From positions 62,012,787 through 62,076,786 of the forward strand of contig NC_081842.1 of NCBI RefSeq assembly GCF_963259705.1: DNA of 64,000 nucleotides, given 5' to 3'. The notes beneath the pieces are model-generated. The model saw nothing but the letters and a program-made list of their open reading frames with translations. It was not told the DNA's origin and made no database searches. Source of the stretch: Myotis daubentonii (Eukaryota; Chordata; Mammalia; Chiroptera; Vespertilionidae). How positions within the stretch are numbered: position 1 is the stretch's first letter; every line of letters starts with the position of its first letter. A program made the translations under genes and the position numbers. Shown piece after piece: positions 41,202-52,492 of the stretch.

Positions 41202-42061
41202 TTAAAGAATACCTTTCAGCATTTTATATAATGCTGGTTTGGTGGTGATGAACTCCTTTAGCGTTTTCTTATCTGTGAAGCTCTTTATCTGACCTTCGAT
41301 TCTGAATGATAGCTTTGCTGGATAAAGTAATCTTGGTTGTAGGTTCTTGACATTCATCACTTTGAATATTTCTTGCCACTCTCTTCTGGCTTGCATGGTT
41401 TCAGTTGAGAAATAAGCTGACAGTCATATGGGTACTCCCTTGTAGGTAACTGACTGTCTTTCTCTTGCTGCTTTTAAGATTCTCTCTTTGTCTTTTGCTC
41501 TTGGCATTTTAATTATGATGTGTCTTGGTGTGGTCCTCTTTGGGTTCCTTTTGTTTGGGGTTCTCTGCACTTCCTGGACTTGTAAGTCTATTTCTTTGAC
41601 CAGGTAGGGGAAGTTTTCTGTCATTATTTCTTCAAATAGGTTTTCAATATCTTGACCTCTCTCTTCTTCTGGTACCCCTATAATTCTGATGTTGGTATGC
41701 TTGAAGTTGTCCCAGAGGCTCCTTACACTATCTTCATATTTTTGGAATCTTTTTTCTTTTTCGGTTGGGTCTTTTTTGTTTCTTCGTATTTCAAATCTTT
41801 GACTTGATTCTTGGGATCCTCTTGTCTGCTGTTGGATCTCTGTATATTATTCTTTATTTCAGTCAGTGTATGCTTAATTTCTAGTTGGTCCTTTTTCATA
41901 TCCTCGAGAGTCTCACTAGATTTATCGAGGGTCTCACTAAATTTATCGGTGGTTTCCATAAAATTCTTGAAAAACCTTATAAACATGGCCTTGAACTCTA
42001 TATCCAGTCGTTTGCTTTCCTCCATTTCTGTCATTTGTGACCTGTTTCTTTGTCTCCACAT
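41202..42061 (-). pseudogene. L1 ORF1 (RNA-binding chaperone) pseudogene
   Basis: Encoded the L1 ORF1 protein, a trimeric nucleic-acid chaperone of the L1 ribonucleoprotein. Sense begins MWRQRNRSQMTEMEESKRLD at 42061 with the N-terminal coiled coil (heptads such as METTDKFSETLDKSSETLED). After a frameshift near 41725-41760 it resumes with the RRM part (PRHIIIKMPRAKDKERILKA, minus frame 41424-41624), meets one in-frame TGA near 41422, and finishes with the C-terminal domain (QARREWQEIFKVMN ... SLPAKLSF-type; frame 41202-41396, ending KMLKGIL). Length and domain order agree with a complete ORF1 apart from these two lesions. Confidence 0.88.
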
Positions 42062-43200
42062 TTTTTATGCTTCCTTGTGTTGGTAGAGTGGTTTTGTGTG
42101 CTTGGTGTCCTGTAGGGCCCAGTGCCTCAGCCTCCCCAGTTACCTGAGGTGGACACTCTTGGTGTACTCCCTTGTGGGCTTTTTGCACAGTCTTATTGTA
42201 GTTATGCCTTGATTGTTGTAGGATCACTGGGAGGAATTGACCTCCAGGCCAATTGGCAGTGAGAATCAGCTGTGTCTGCAGTGGGAGAACTTCTGTGCTG
42301 AAGACACCCTTCTGGGGCAAGACTTGCTTCAGTGGGGTTTTGGTGCTCACTGAGTCTGCACCCTGAGTGTGTCCCTTATGGATCTGAGGAGTTGTAATCT
42401 GGATGGTCCTCCTCTGACCACTGGGTACACTGGCTCTTGGATCTAAGGAGGTGCTAATTTAGTCTCTGCCTGAGGTTACACAGCAGGAGCTACGAAGAGA
42501 ACTGCAGATTCCCCCTTTTTTTTTGGAGTTTGGCGGTACCCTGATGAGGCCCAGCTGTGAAGCAATGCAAGCTGCTGTGGGGTCTTGAGCCTTCTCTTGG
42601 AAGTTCTGGGTCTGTCTGGCCCAGCTGCAGTTAGGTAATTTTCAGGTTGCAAAGGGCCGGGGCATTCATATGCAAAAGCCTTTGCTGCAGCCTGGGTGGG
42701 GCGGGGTCTCAGGGAATCAAAGGGCGGAGCCAGCAGCTATGGCGGATTCTCAGCCCTGCCCTAAGGGGCCACGCGTTTCAGCATTCCGGTAATTGCTGCA
42801 AGCACCTCTGAGGGAAAGCTGCCCCCAGGTTCCAAGTTCTGCCCACTGCCAGACGGTCCAGTTTCTCCCCGTATGAGTCCTGGATCCCCAGAGACTTCCT
42901 GGAACCGGAGTTCAGAGCAGTCGGGAGCTTGTGACTCCCTCCCCATTCAAAAAGACAGCCGCATCCTCAGGTGCCAGCCCCTTTCCGAGCGCGCAAGCCT
43001 CCGTACCTCTGCACTTTACTTCCGCAGCTCCTCTGGCTCTCAGTGTGCTTTTCTTTCCTTCTAGTTGTAGAATTTCCACTCAGCCAGCCTTCCTGTAGTT
43101 CTGGATGATGTCTGTTTTGTCTTTTTGTTGTTTTTTTGAAGTTGTTGTGGGAGGCAGCAATTTCCAGGCGTTTATCTATGCCGCCATCTTAGTTTCTCCA
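42062..43200 (-). other. L1 5'UTR of the half-L1
   Basis: GC-richer than its surroundings, contains CpGs and starts (minus sense) with AAGATGGCGGC a few bases from the 5' end, the position where L1 promoters carry a YY1 site that directs accurate initiation. No reading frame belongs here; the 135-codon frame at 41943-42350 overlaps the ORF1 start in another frame and is not considered real. Confidence 0.75.
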
Positions 43201-43792
43201 TAGTATCTCTTAATAAGAACAAAATGTCTCCATTCATAAGGGCATAGGAAAGCAAGGTGAATAACCATGTCTAAGTACACAGTGTGTGCAGGTCAGCAAG
43301 TATTCAGGATAGATGCTCATGAACAACATGAGAGTAGAGCTCAAGTGTCTGAGGAGGAAACTGAGTTTCATTTGCCACCCAAGAGCCTCTAATCTGCCTA
43401 GTGCTTGGCACAATGACGTAACCAAGATGCTGGGGTTACATTTGCAGATGTACAGGTGGGAGGTGTTTGGAAATCGGCTTTTATCTACCTTCCTGATACT
43501 CTTACCCATCCTTCATGATAAGTTTTTGAGTGCTCAGCTCTTTGAGGAGTAAACTTGCGCCAATACCAGTGGCCTGTTTGACACTCACCATCCCTATGTT
43601 CTCCACAGTAGTTGACTTCTTTGATAGTTCAATTCTGGAAAATCCCTCCTTAGTGCTTTCTTTTTTACTACACCATGATGGTTGGTTATGTCCTCTGGTC
43701 CATCCTTCTCTCATTTGGCCCTCCCACCCCCAAGGGCATTGGTAACTTCTTTAGTGTCTCTTAATAAGAACAAAATGTCACCATCCATAAGG
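43201..43792. repeat. Pair of about 45-bp direct repeats
   Basis: 43201-43241 and 43752-43792 both read TAGT.TCTCTTAATAAGAACA and continue AAATGTC.CCAT.CATAAGG; the similarity also extends about 10 bp upstream when the half-L1 is removed. The 510 bp in between show no transposon ends that I can recognise. Confidence 0.85.
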
Positions 43793-43874
43793 CTCAATAT
43801 TTGGTTCTTTGATATTGTTTATATGTACTTTTGCATTTGAATTTCTCAGGATTTAACTATCTCTTATATAATTA

Positions 43875-44643
43875 CTAGAGGCCCGGTGCACAAAAATTCG
43901 TGCACTTGGGGCAGGGGAGGGGGTCTCTCAGCCCAGCCTGCACCCTCTCACAATCCGGGACCTCTCGGGTAGGGTCCCTAGGCTTGGTCTGAGATTCAGG
44001 GCCTATCGGGTATTTCCTTCCCTTGGCTACAGGTAGCTGGCCCCACCCCCACCACTGCCACTGCTTGCCATCTGTGCAGTGCTGTCCCCCCATCCCCTGC
44101 CACTGGTTGCCTCCCTCTACGACAGGGGTGGGGTGCAAAGGCTTGGTTTGGTTCCCCAGAGCCTGTGGGCAGGGGGAGAAAACCAGAGGTCTGTCCAATC
44201 ACAGCATGGCTCCAGTTCCCCAGGGCCTGCAGGTTGGAGGAGGGACCAAGAAGCCAGTCTGATTGCAGCATGGCTCTGGTTCTCCAGAGCCTGTGAGCCA
44301 GGGGTAGGGACCAAGATTCCAAGATTGCAGCATGGCTCTGATTCCCCGGAGCCTGCAGGAGGGAGGAGGGACCCAGAGGCCAGTCCGTTGGCAACAATGC
44401 TCCGTTCCCACAGCTCCTTCCAGCCGCTGCACCACAGGCTGCCAGGACCCAGAATGACTCCTGCCTCACCGGCCAGGACCCAGACGAATTCCCATCGTGC
44501 TGGCTGTGACCCAAATTCACTCCTGGTGCATCGGCTGGGACCCAGACTCACTCCCACTGTGTGGGCTGGGACCCTAGCCTGCTGTTTGGTTGTCCACCCA
44601 GTCATTTAGGTCGGGATGGCCCCTGGCTTTTTATATATTAGGA
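43875..44643 (-). mobile_element. Helitron, 769 bp, with internal repeats
   Basis: Minus-strand sense: TCCTAATATATAAAAAGCC at 44643 (flanking plus T at 44644), ending in the perfect hairpin GTGCACGAATTTTTGTGCAC, CGGGCCTCTAG at 43875 (flanking plus A at 43874). Two internal arrays: about 62-66 bp x 4 (44150-44395) and about 37 bp x 4 (44430-44580). Frames of up to 176 codons on both strands derive from the arrays and are not genes. Confidence 0.92.
44150..44580. repeat. Two minisatellites inside Helitron
   Basis: First array: phrases AGCATGGCTC.GGTTCCCCAGAGCCTG at about 44205, 44268 and 44331, plus a diverged unit starting near 44145. Second array: GGCTGGGACCCAGACTCACTCC-type units near 44440, 44470, 44505, 44530 and 44565. 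Confidence 0.8.
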
Positions 44644-44889
44644 TATGATCTAAGTCTTTATTTTCAGCCCTAGACCACAACTTACATTATCAATTGTCTG
44701 TTAAAGTCAAATGTCATTGTAATTTTTATTATCCTTACTTAAGTCCACCTGCTTTTGTTGCTATCAACAGCATCAACACTTGAAATGAAACACTTCATTT
44801 TATTTTCCTTTCCTGATTTCCATGCTTCTTCATGGTACTCTTATTCTCTTACTCAGTCAAATATATTGCCACCTCCCACTGTCAGCAAA

Positions 44890-45560
44890 CACAAGTAGCT
44901 ACTATATTTCAGACACTGTTGTTCTAGGTGCTTGGTAGATTATGGACTAAAACATATGGTCCTTCCTTAGTGGAGTTTGGATCCCAAAGGGAGAGTTAGA
45001 AATTAATCACACACTCAAAAAAATATACCTTAATGCATGCAGGAAAAGAACAGCAGAGGAAGAGTGCAGGGAGTATGAGCACCTGACTTAGACTGGGAGG
45101 AGAGGGAAATCTTTTCTGCAGAACTGATGTTTGACCTGATATTTGAATGATGATTCAGGGCTGGAGAGTGGCATCCAGGCATAAAAATAGCATTCCTTAA
45201 AGTCTTGGGTTTGGGAGGAAACTGTGTGATTCAAAGCAATGAAGAAAACGATGTAGGTATGAAAGTGACCTGGAAGGGAGAGTAGCAAGAGAGGAGGCAG
45301 AGGCAGATCATGAAGGGCCTTGATGTCATATTAAAGACTTTGATCTCTACCCTAAGAATTATTTCAGCATACTAAGTAAGGGAATAACACAATCAGGCTT
45401 TCATTTTTAGATGATCAGAATCTGCAGGGAAGAGAATGGATTGGCAGGGAATGGGCAAAAATGGAGATACGGACACTGGTCTGGAGGCTCTTCCAATAGT
45501 GCAGAGAAGGAAAAGGGTGATGGTTATGCAGATGGAGAGAAAAAGCTGGCTCCGGGACAC
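44890..45560 (-). repeat. L2 3' end with adjoining ancient repeat
   Basis: 'TATATTTCAGACACTGTTGTTCTAGGTGCTTGG' is the reversed L2 terminus; 'GACTGGGAGGAGAGGGAAATC', 'GCAGATCATGAAGGGCCTTGATGTC', 'AAGGGAATAACACAATCAGGCTTTC' continue into the old family also seen at 7680-8110. Confidence 0.5.
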
Positions 45561-47504
45561 AAATCCAAACCTCAGAATCACTATGTCTGAACATATTTCA
45601 TATTTAACTGTATGTGTTTAACCAACACATTCCATGAAATGTTCCTGTATAATATCTTTTGCATGTGATTTGCCTTTCCATTGCTGTTCTTGCCACTAAT
45701 TCCAGAGCTGTGAACTCATGTCTGAATGATATCCCTCTCCTGTTAGGGTTTGCTCATGGAGAACAGCTGCTCCCCTGCTCCTCAGTTTCCCACCTGAACC
45801 CAGGTCTCAGAGCTCCCAGTGGCTTGTCCCTCCTCCAGGATCTGCAATAACAGTGCTGAGACTGGCTTCTACTTGGACAAAACAGTATGAACGTGCATGT
45901 CTTAAAGGCCATTGTTCCAAACATGAATAAACTCTCTCACGGTGCATTTTGAAAATGTCCAGATTCCTTGGCTCATTACCAGAGGTTTGGATTCAGCAGG
46001 GTTTTTTTTTTTTTGGGGGGGGGGGGTGTGAGCAAGAGTCTGCATTTCACAAAGTCCAGGTTTCTAAGGATCAGGTAGGTTTTGTTTGCTCTAAGGAACC
46101 GCTCAGTGCATCTCACTTTGTCCTGAAAAGGTCAACTGTGTTTTTCCAGATCGGGTCATTTTTTTCTCTGTGCTGTCTTCCCAACCACCTTCCTCCCCTA
46201 ACTAAGACAGCTTTCCTCACTTAGATCTTCCCTTAACTTTAGCCTTCTGTTTTGTGGGTTTTCCTCCCACTGTGGAATCTCTGATGTCTTCTCGGCAGGC
46301 GTAGCCACCTGTGAAGGGACATGCCATGCCATAGAGGACTGCTCCCTGGAAGGCTGAGTGACAGGGAGGATTTCCTGAGATTCATTAGAAAGCAAACTCT
46401 ATATTTGCAAAGATGAGGTGTTACATAGAGCAAGGGAGGAAAGTCAGCAGCAAGAAAACAATCTTTTTGAGAATGCAGCTCTGTTTCATGTATCTATCAA
46501 TTAAATTTGCTTCCTTTTGGTCTTTAGATAAAAAATTTTCAAATAAACATGACTGTGGTGCATCTGTTTTAATGCTTCTAATCTTCTGACTACTAGAGCA
46601 AAAAATTAATATCTTCCTTCCTCGGTAACAGTAAAAACTTAGATACCAGTGGAAGGAGGGAAATGAAGAACAGAGGCAGTTTATCTCTGGGTGGGGGACT
46701 TGCATGGTGCGCGTGAGCATGCAGTCACATATATATGTGATTAGCATCAATTTCTTATTTTTATGAAACGGTAGCAATAGATCATGTTAGATATGTGAAA
46801 AATATAAAAATTGGATCCCTGACCTACTATATTTAACTTTCTAGAAGCACATTATCAGCTATCCATGAGCCAAAAATAAATAACATTAAGGGAAGTTTAC
46901 TTGGTGTCCAAATATGGATTTATTACTTTTTAATCTTCTCTAATGTTTATTCTTTGAATCACAGGTCTTTTCAGATGTCCTTTAATTTCATCTACAGTCA
47001 GTATACTGACAAGTGATTGCTGAACTAGGGAAGGTAGTAAGAGAACATATATTTGCATTTCCTAAAATTAAATCACTGAAACCCAAATGAAGGAGGATAC
47101 ATATGAATTATAAGTTTAAATTGTAACGTGTGTGTATGTGTGTGTTGAAATGGGGGAGGCGGTGAAACTGGAAGGAGGCAGGAGAATGATTTGCTTCCAC
47201 TCATAGCACAGACAAAGATAATTCACAGAAGATTAAAAAATGTAAAAAGCTTTTCCCACTCGCCTCGTTTCCTCATGGTGTCTTTGAATGTGTTTGGCAG
47301 CAGTGGGCCATGTCAGGCCACCTGTGCAGTCAGCAAATGGCTCATGGCATTCAAAAGACTCCTTTATTAATCTCCTCCAGCAGCCCCTTGGATGCTTGCT
47401 TTAGAATGCCCACTGTATTTTTACCCTGCTTGAGGCGTTATTATATTTTCTCTTGTTAATGATGATTTTCTGTATCCCCGCAATCAACAATAAGCTCCTT
47501 TCTT
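45561..47504. other. Unassigned DNA with a T-run/G-run
   Basis: A poly-T run joined to a poly-G run lies at 46003-46027. A (TATA/TG) rich patch is at about 46728-46740 and a short (GT) tract near 47128-47145. No gene recognised. Confidence 0.4.
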
Positions 47505-47680
47505 CCTTTGGTGTCATTCAGAATGCCTTGCCCAATGGTAGACATTTTCTGTAAGTTGTGAAGTTCCAGGGCACCAGTTCTTGTTGTGCAGAGAGGAAGG
47601 GGTGACTGTGGAATACATTTTGGGTGGTGCCCCCTGAAGTTGTGCCCAATAAAAGCATAATGAATAAGCAACTGAATGAT
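47505..47680 (+). repeat. Probable L2 fragment
   Basis: 'AATAAGCTCCTTTCTTCCTTTGGTGTCATTCAGAATGCCTTGCCCAATGGTAGACA' loosely follows the sense L2 3' region. Confidence 0.35.
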
Positions 47681-47754
47681 TGAACAAACACCTTTTTTTT
47701 TTAAATTTGCAGAGATAGTTTAGTGTAGTTTATGTTGAGTCCAGATGAAATAGA

Positions 47755-47995
47755 AATAGATAGACTCAGGATTAAGAGGGATTTGGGTTCAATCCTGGAT
47801 TCCCTCATTTACTTCCTGTGGGACTTGGGCAAATTACTTAATTTCTTTGAACCTCAATTTACCTATCTGTAAAATAGGTAGAGTAATACCTACCTTACCT
47901 TGTAGAGTTATAAAGAGAATTATATATAATATTTATACAGAAAACACCTAATATAGTGTCTGGCATAGAGCAGATACTGAATATTAATAATAATA
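47755..47995 (+). repeat. MIR, near full length
   Basis: 'TTTGGGTTCAATCCTGGATTCCCTCATTTACTTCCTGTGGGACTTGGGCAAATTACTTAATTTCTTTGAACCTCAATTTACCTATCTGTAAAATAGG' through 'CTAATATAGTGTCTGGCATAGAGCAGATACTGAATATTAATAATAATAATTG' gives both halves of MIR in sense. Confidence 0.88.
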
Positions 47996-48984
47996 ATTGC
48001 AGTTTTATGTTTTTTCAATCCAACTTTGGTTGTATTAGCATCAGTGAGTGGAGACAGTAGAGCATGGACATAGGACTGAACTAACACCTGTACCTACTGA
48101 AGGCAGGGCTCATGTCTCTTATCCATAAGTGCAGTCCCCAGTCTGTGTCTATCATAGGGATCAATGGTGTGTTAATTATCATATCAGTTGCTAGTATAAG
48201 CTTGCAATGTATTTCTTTGTTGAGACATAAAACAATTAGTTGAGAATTACTGCTTTTACATTGTGCAATATGCAGGATGTGCATTTGATCATACATTGAC
48301 TTTACCCTGTGGCTATACAACCAATTAGAAAGAATACTCAGTGGGGTTCTGGTACCAAAGTGTGAGAGCTTCACACAGCATGGCTGAGAGAACAGGCCCA
48401 GATTCCTCTTTCAGGGCCTGTGGATCCTCTACCACGTTCTACTTTCTTTTCTACTGTAATGAATTACTTATCAAGCCTGCAGCCTGCCCTGCAGAACTTC
48501 TTAGACTTACTACTTTTTTAGTATTATTGCCTCCTTCTTGCTGCTTCCCCTTCCCCCCATTATCTGTGCCTTTCCTCTTTCTATGCATTTATTAACTGAA
48601 TTGGCACATTCCCAATGTTTGTTCACATTTAATGAGGTATTGGTATTTTGATGGCAGAAATGAAGAAGTGAGACCCACGGGTGAGAATTTTATTGAACTT
48701 CAGTGTATTTATTTTTCAAGATGTGTGATTCACAAAGTCATAATCTATTGTGTAACACAAAGTGATATGTATACCTACAGTATCTGATATTTTATTGGCT
48801 GGAAATATAACACAATTAAGGAAAGCTCCTTAGACAAAGTGACTATCTCCTAAATAATTCAACTTTATTTGACAGAAAATGAACAAAAGTTTTATCAGCT
48901 ACAAAATACTTCAAATATATTAAAAAATTATTAGAAATACAAAATTAAACTGAAAATGCCTCTGACTAATTGGATTAAATAGTC
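47996..48984. other. Unassigned AT-rich DNA
   Basis: No gene or repeat recognised. Confidence 0.35.
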
Positions 48985-49410
48985 TTAGTCAAGGTTCTTT
49001 TGGTACAAATAACAGATAGTTTCCCAAACTGGCTGGAGCAGGAAGGGAGAGTTTATTATAAGGATACATGGGTGTCTCCTATTCTCAAGGGCAGAAAATG
49101 GGGCTGCAACCTGGAGCTGGGAACCCTCAGAGCCTGGGCCGAGACACGTTTCAGCCTCAGGCCTTCTCTCTGGTTGCATTTGTTATATGTGCTTCCTTCT
49201 GTCCAGTTGAAGTTGGCTGTTCCAGAAGGGCAAACTCACCTCCTGAGTCAAGTGAAGAGCTCAAACTACCCAGCATCTCCACATCCCAAGTCCAGATTCC
49301 TAGGAGAAAGATTGTGATTGGTCAAGGATGTAGGAGTCCTATAGTGAATACATGGCTGCCTGAACAGCCTAATTGGGGTGAGATGGGATGGGGTGGGGGA
49401 GAGAAGTTCT
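48985..49410. repeat. Unclassified ancient repeat (possible)
   Basis: 'TTGGTACAAATAACAGATAG', 'GGAGAGTTTATTATAAGGATACATGGGTGTC' and 'GATTGTGATTGGTCAAGG' recall the old repeat at 1655-1900, but identity is low. Confidence 0.25.
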
Positions 49411-49660
49411 CAAGGAAGTGGTTTGTAGGTTGAGCATTGTCTACTACACACTTGTCTTGCTTGATCCTTTTAAAGAAAGCAGTTCAATGTGGGCATAAAA
49501 CAGTTGTAGCTGAACTATTTTATGACGTTTGGTTATTATTAAAAGGCTAAATCCATATATGCATTCTAGAATGACCTATTAAAGACACTTTCCTTAGAAA
49601 TTAAACCCTAGTATCTGAAATAAGTAGGAAATTTTAGAAAGATTGCATTTATGTGATTTT

Positions 49661-49880
49661 TAAAAAATATATTTAATTGATTTTTTTTTTTTACAGAGAA
49701 GGGAGAGAGACAGAGAGTTAGAAACATCCATGAGAGAGAAACATTGATCAGCTGCCTTCTGCACACCCTCTACTGGGGATGTGCCCACAACCAAGGTACA
49801 TGCCCTTGACCGGAATCGAACTTGGGACCCTTCAGTCCACAGGCTGACGCTCTATCCACTGAGACAAACCAGCTAGGGCA
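49661..49880 (-). mobile_element. VES SINE with clear target duplication
   Basis: Minus-strand head GCCCTAGCTGGTTTGTCTCAGTGGATAGAGCGTC, B box GGTTCCGATTCCGG-like region, and family body. Flanked by GCATTTATGTGATTTT (49645-49660) and GCATTTATATGATTTT (49881-49896), one mismatch in 16. Confidence 0.93.
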
Positions 49881-49896
49881 GCATTTATATGATTTT

Positions 49897-51694
49897 ATAT
49901 TTATTTTGCTTTCATTTGTATTTATAATCATTACCATAAGCTCATTACAGTGGTGCCCTTTATTTAATTACTCAAATATTTATTATTGCATTGATATTTT
50001 CTCATCTTTATTCCTTCCTTTGTTATATTTTCTCCTCTACCTCATTCTATCTTATGTTTTCTTTTCTCGCCTCTTTTTTATCACTCTCTTCTGAGGGCTG
50101 AAAAGATGTGTGTGGGTGTTGTTGCAAGTGGGAGAGAGGAAAAATTGAGCAATGACAAGTTGAAAGTAGCAAAATTATTTTAGTAACTCACTGTCTTGGG
50201 AGGATACATATTGATGTATAATTTATACACAAATGCAAATAGTCATGTAAATTGGGTGCGTATTTTAGTTCTTAGAAAATGACTGCCCACACTGTGCTCT
50301 GCAGTCCTTCTTATGCTCTGGCTTCAGACGGCTGCCCTGCAGTCCTTAGGAGTCAGAATTAAGAGAGTCTTGTGTAACTTGGATGAAATGTGTGGCCTTT
50401 ATATTTCCATAAAATGACCAAGGCATGTGATAGGAGAATAGGGCGAAGAATAAATGAAAGAGTAAGATCTGTAAGAAGACAGTGGGGCTATTGGAGGAGG
50501 GGAGGACAAGCAAGGAAGGAGAACTGGGGACAAGCAGTTGGTGAACTTGGCAGGTTTCTAGAGGGCATTAACTTGGTCAGAAGAATTGGCACATGTAGTG
50601 TATGTAATATGGGAAAAGACAGGGCCTTGCAGTTATGTGGCTGAAGAGGAGGAGTGCCTCCCTCTACTGGGTGGGCCCCTCTGTGTGGGACTGACTTACG
50701 TAATGTTATGCAGCATTCCCGAGGCGTCAGAAACATGAGCATCGGATAGCCAGGATGAAAATCTAAGGTTTGCCAAGAGCCCTTTCTTATCTTATGACCG
50801 CTAGGTCAGGACTTCAGACGAAGCTGCAGGAGTTGTGTGGGTCAGAGACAAACTTTGGGGAATTATTGCTTGGAGACCCCAGAGCAGGGAGTCAATGGGA
50901 CACTAATCAGAGGAGACAAGGACTAGTGTGTGGGCCATGCCGCCAAATGAAGGTGATATAGGAGCATGTGTGGCTGTTGACAGAAGGTAGCCTTGGGGTG
51001 GAGAAGGCCAGAGGCAGGCACCTATGTCATTACTGTGTTAGGTAATGTTGGGGGACAAGCTTCAACTGCAAGGAGAGGGCCTCCTGGTTCCATTTCATCC
51101 CCAAGTGGAGGAGGAAGAGCACTTAGATGGGCTGATATCAGCCTCTGTGGAAGGCAATTGCTTGGTTAGGAAGTGGTAGAGATGAAATTAGAATTTCAGC
51201 CTGTCTGGCTGCACAGCCCATATGCTGTATGTCCTGCCTTGCCACCTGTATCATCTCTCCTGCCCTCCCTAAGGGCAATGCTGACGATCTTCAGTTTTTA
51301 GCCAATATGCTGCACAGTGCTTGCAACCACACAGCTCCTGTTCCTAGAGAAGCCTCAGTGTAGGGAAGTTATTGCAGCAAATGTTAAGACTTACAAATTG
51401 TCATAGGAGACAAGACCCCTGAATCTGGTCTTCAGATTTTCTGGAACAAAAATTGTATGTGACACATGGCCTAACAAAAGAATTTTGTGCTGCTTCATGC
51501 TGTCAGATCAGACTGGGAGACAGAGATAAAAGATGAAATATTTAAATTTCAGGGACTCTGCAGGTTAGGGAACAACACAAGAGAGTGTTTGAGATAAAAA
51601 CTTTCCTGGAAAATCCTGGATGTAAGCTTATGCTGCTTATGGAAACCAATAAATACAATAGGTATACCATATCTAACAGGTTCTGAGGGGCAAT
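49897..51694. other. Unassigned intergenic DNA
   Basis: About 1.8 kb without a recognisable gene or repeat. Purine-rich around 50390-50640, which keeps a frame open without a domain. Confidence 0.35.
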
Positions 51695-52492
51695 TGCCGG
51701 GGTCCAACCGCAGCAGGTCCAGGGGTCCCCAAAGGTGTGGACAGAGTCGGCGAAGAAGGAAGGACACGGAGACAGCGTTCAGTTGATCAGCAGCCTAGCC
51801 AGGATCTCTAGCCCGGATCTCCAGCCAAGTTCTGGACTGGATCTCCAGAGAGGTTCTGTAGCCATGTTTCTTTGCTAGGTTCTCCAGCCAGGTTCAGTCA
51901 CCAGGTTCTAGTCAGGTTCTCTTGCCATATTTCTGTAGTCAGGTTCAGTCCAGGATCTTTTGCCATGTTCTCTCCAGCGAAGTTCTTCTGTCTGTAGGTT
52001 CTGTGTAGGTTCTGTCTTCTTGGCTCTCTTCTAAGTTCTGTCTTCTAAGTTCTGTCTCTTTCTGTCTTGTTACATCTGTATTTATACCAGTTGATTCAAT
52101 CCTATCAATCTCTATTACAAAGGTTAGGGCGTTTCTTATCTCCATTCCAGGGAGTAAAGATTATGTAGCTTAAGCATGATTGTTCGTAGTTAAAGTGATT
52201 AATTACCCGCCTGGCACTTAGTTGAGGGGTTTTATTCCCTCCCTAACTTCAGGGGAAAATCCCTACCTGGGGAAACAACCTTTCTCAGAGAGGAGACCTT
52301 GGTTAAAACACATAGTGCCAAGAAGGTGAGCAAACATTTTAAGAACAGTATGCCATATATGCCAGGTCCCTTGAAACAGCAAGCATGGACCGGCTCCCGG
52401 CAGGCAATCAAGGATGTATTAGAATTCATAGCAAATATTTGCCCTAACACACACCATGGTAGGGAACTACCTCAAATAGTTGTGATACAACA
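51695..52492 (-). mobile_element. Solo LTR of a class II (ERVK-like) endogenous retrovirus
   Basis: On the minus strand it begins TGTTGTATCACAACTATTTG and ends TGGACCCCGGCA, an ending typical of class II mammalian LTRs. A TATA box TATAAATA lies at about 52080-52087 (minus sense), followed by a region of repeated AGAACTTAGAAGACAG-type words. About 798 bp. No gag, pol or env sequence flanks it, so it is a solo LTR left by recombination. Six-base flanks GGCAAT and GTAACT do not match, so no clear target duplication remains. Confidence 0.75.

Larger units (their letters stand above)
40824..43211 (-). mobile_element. Half-L1 (HAL1-like): 5'UTR + ORF1 + 3' end, no ORF2 body
   Basis: Bounded by the perfect 11-bp duplication TAGTATCTCTT (40824-40834 and 43201-43211), so it is a single retrotransposition event on the minus strand with the tail at 40835. 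Sense order: 5' end GGAGAAACTAAGATGGCGGC at 43200, a GC-rich 5'UTR to about 42062, ORF1 remnant (41202-42061), a purine-rich junction (about 41180-41205), then only the last codons of ORF2 and the 3'UTR with a C-run (40903-40916). Because ORF2 is absent within one target duplication, the deletion may predate insertion; a later deletion is not excluded. Confidence 0.87.

Noticed and set aside
41943..42350. 135-codon minus-strand frame over the half-L1 5'UTR
   Set aside because: Different frame from the recognised ORF1; upstream part lies in the L1 5'UTR.
43996..44609. Overlapping open frames of 174, 176 and 162 codons
   Set aside because: Products of two tandem arrays in a Helitron, present on both strands with no domain.
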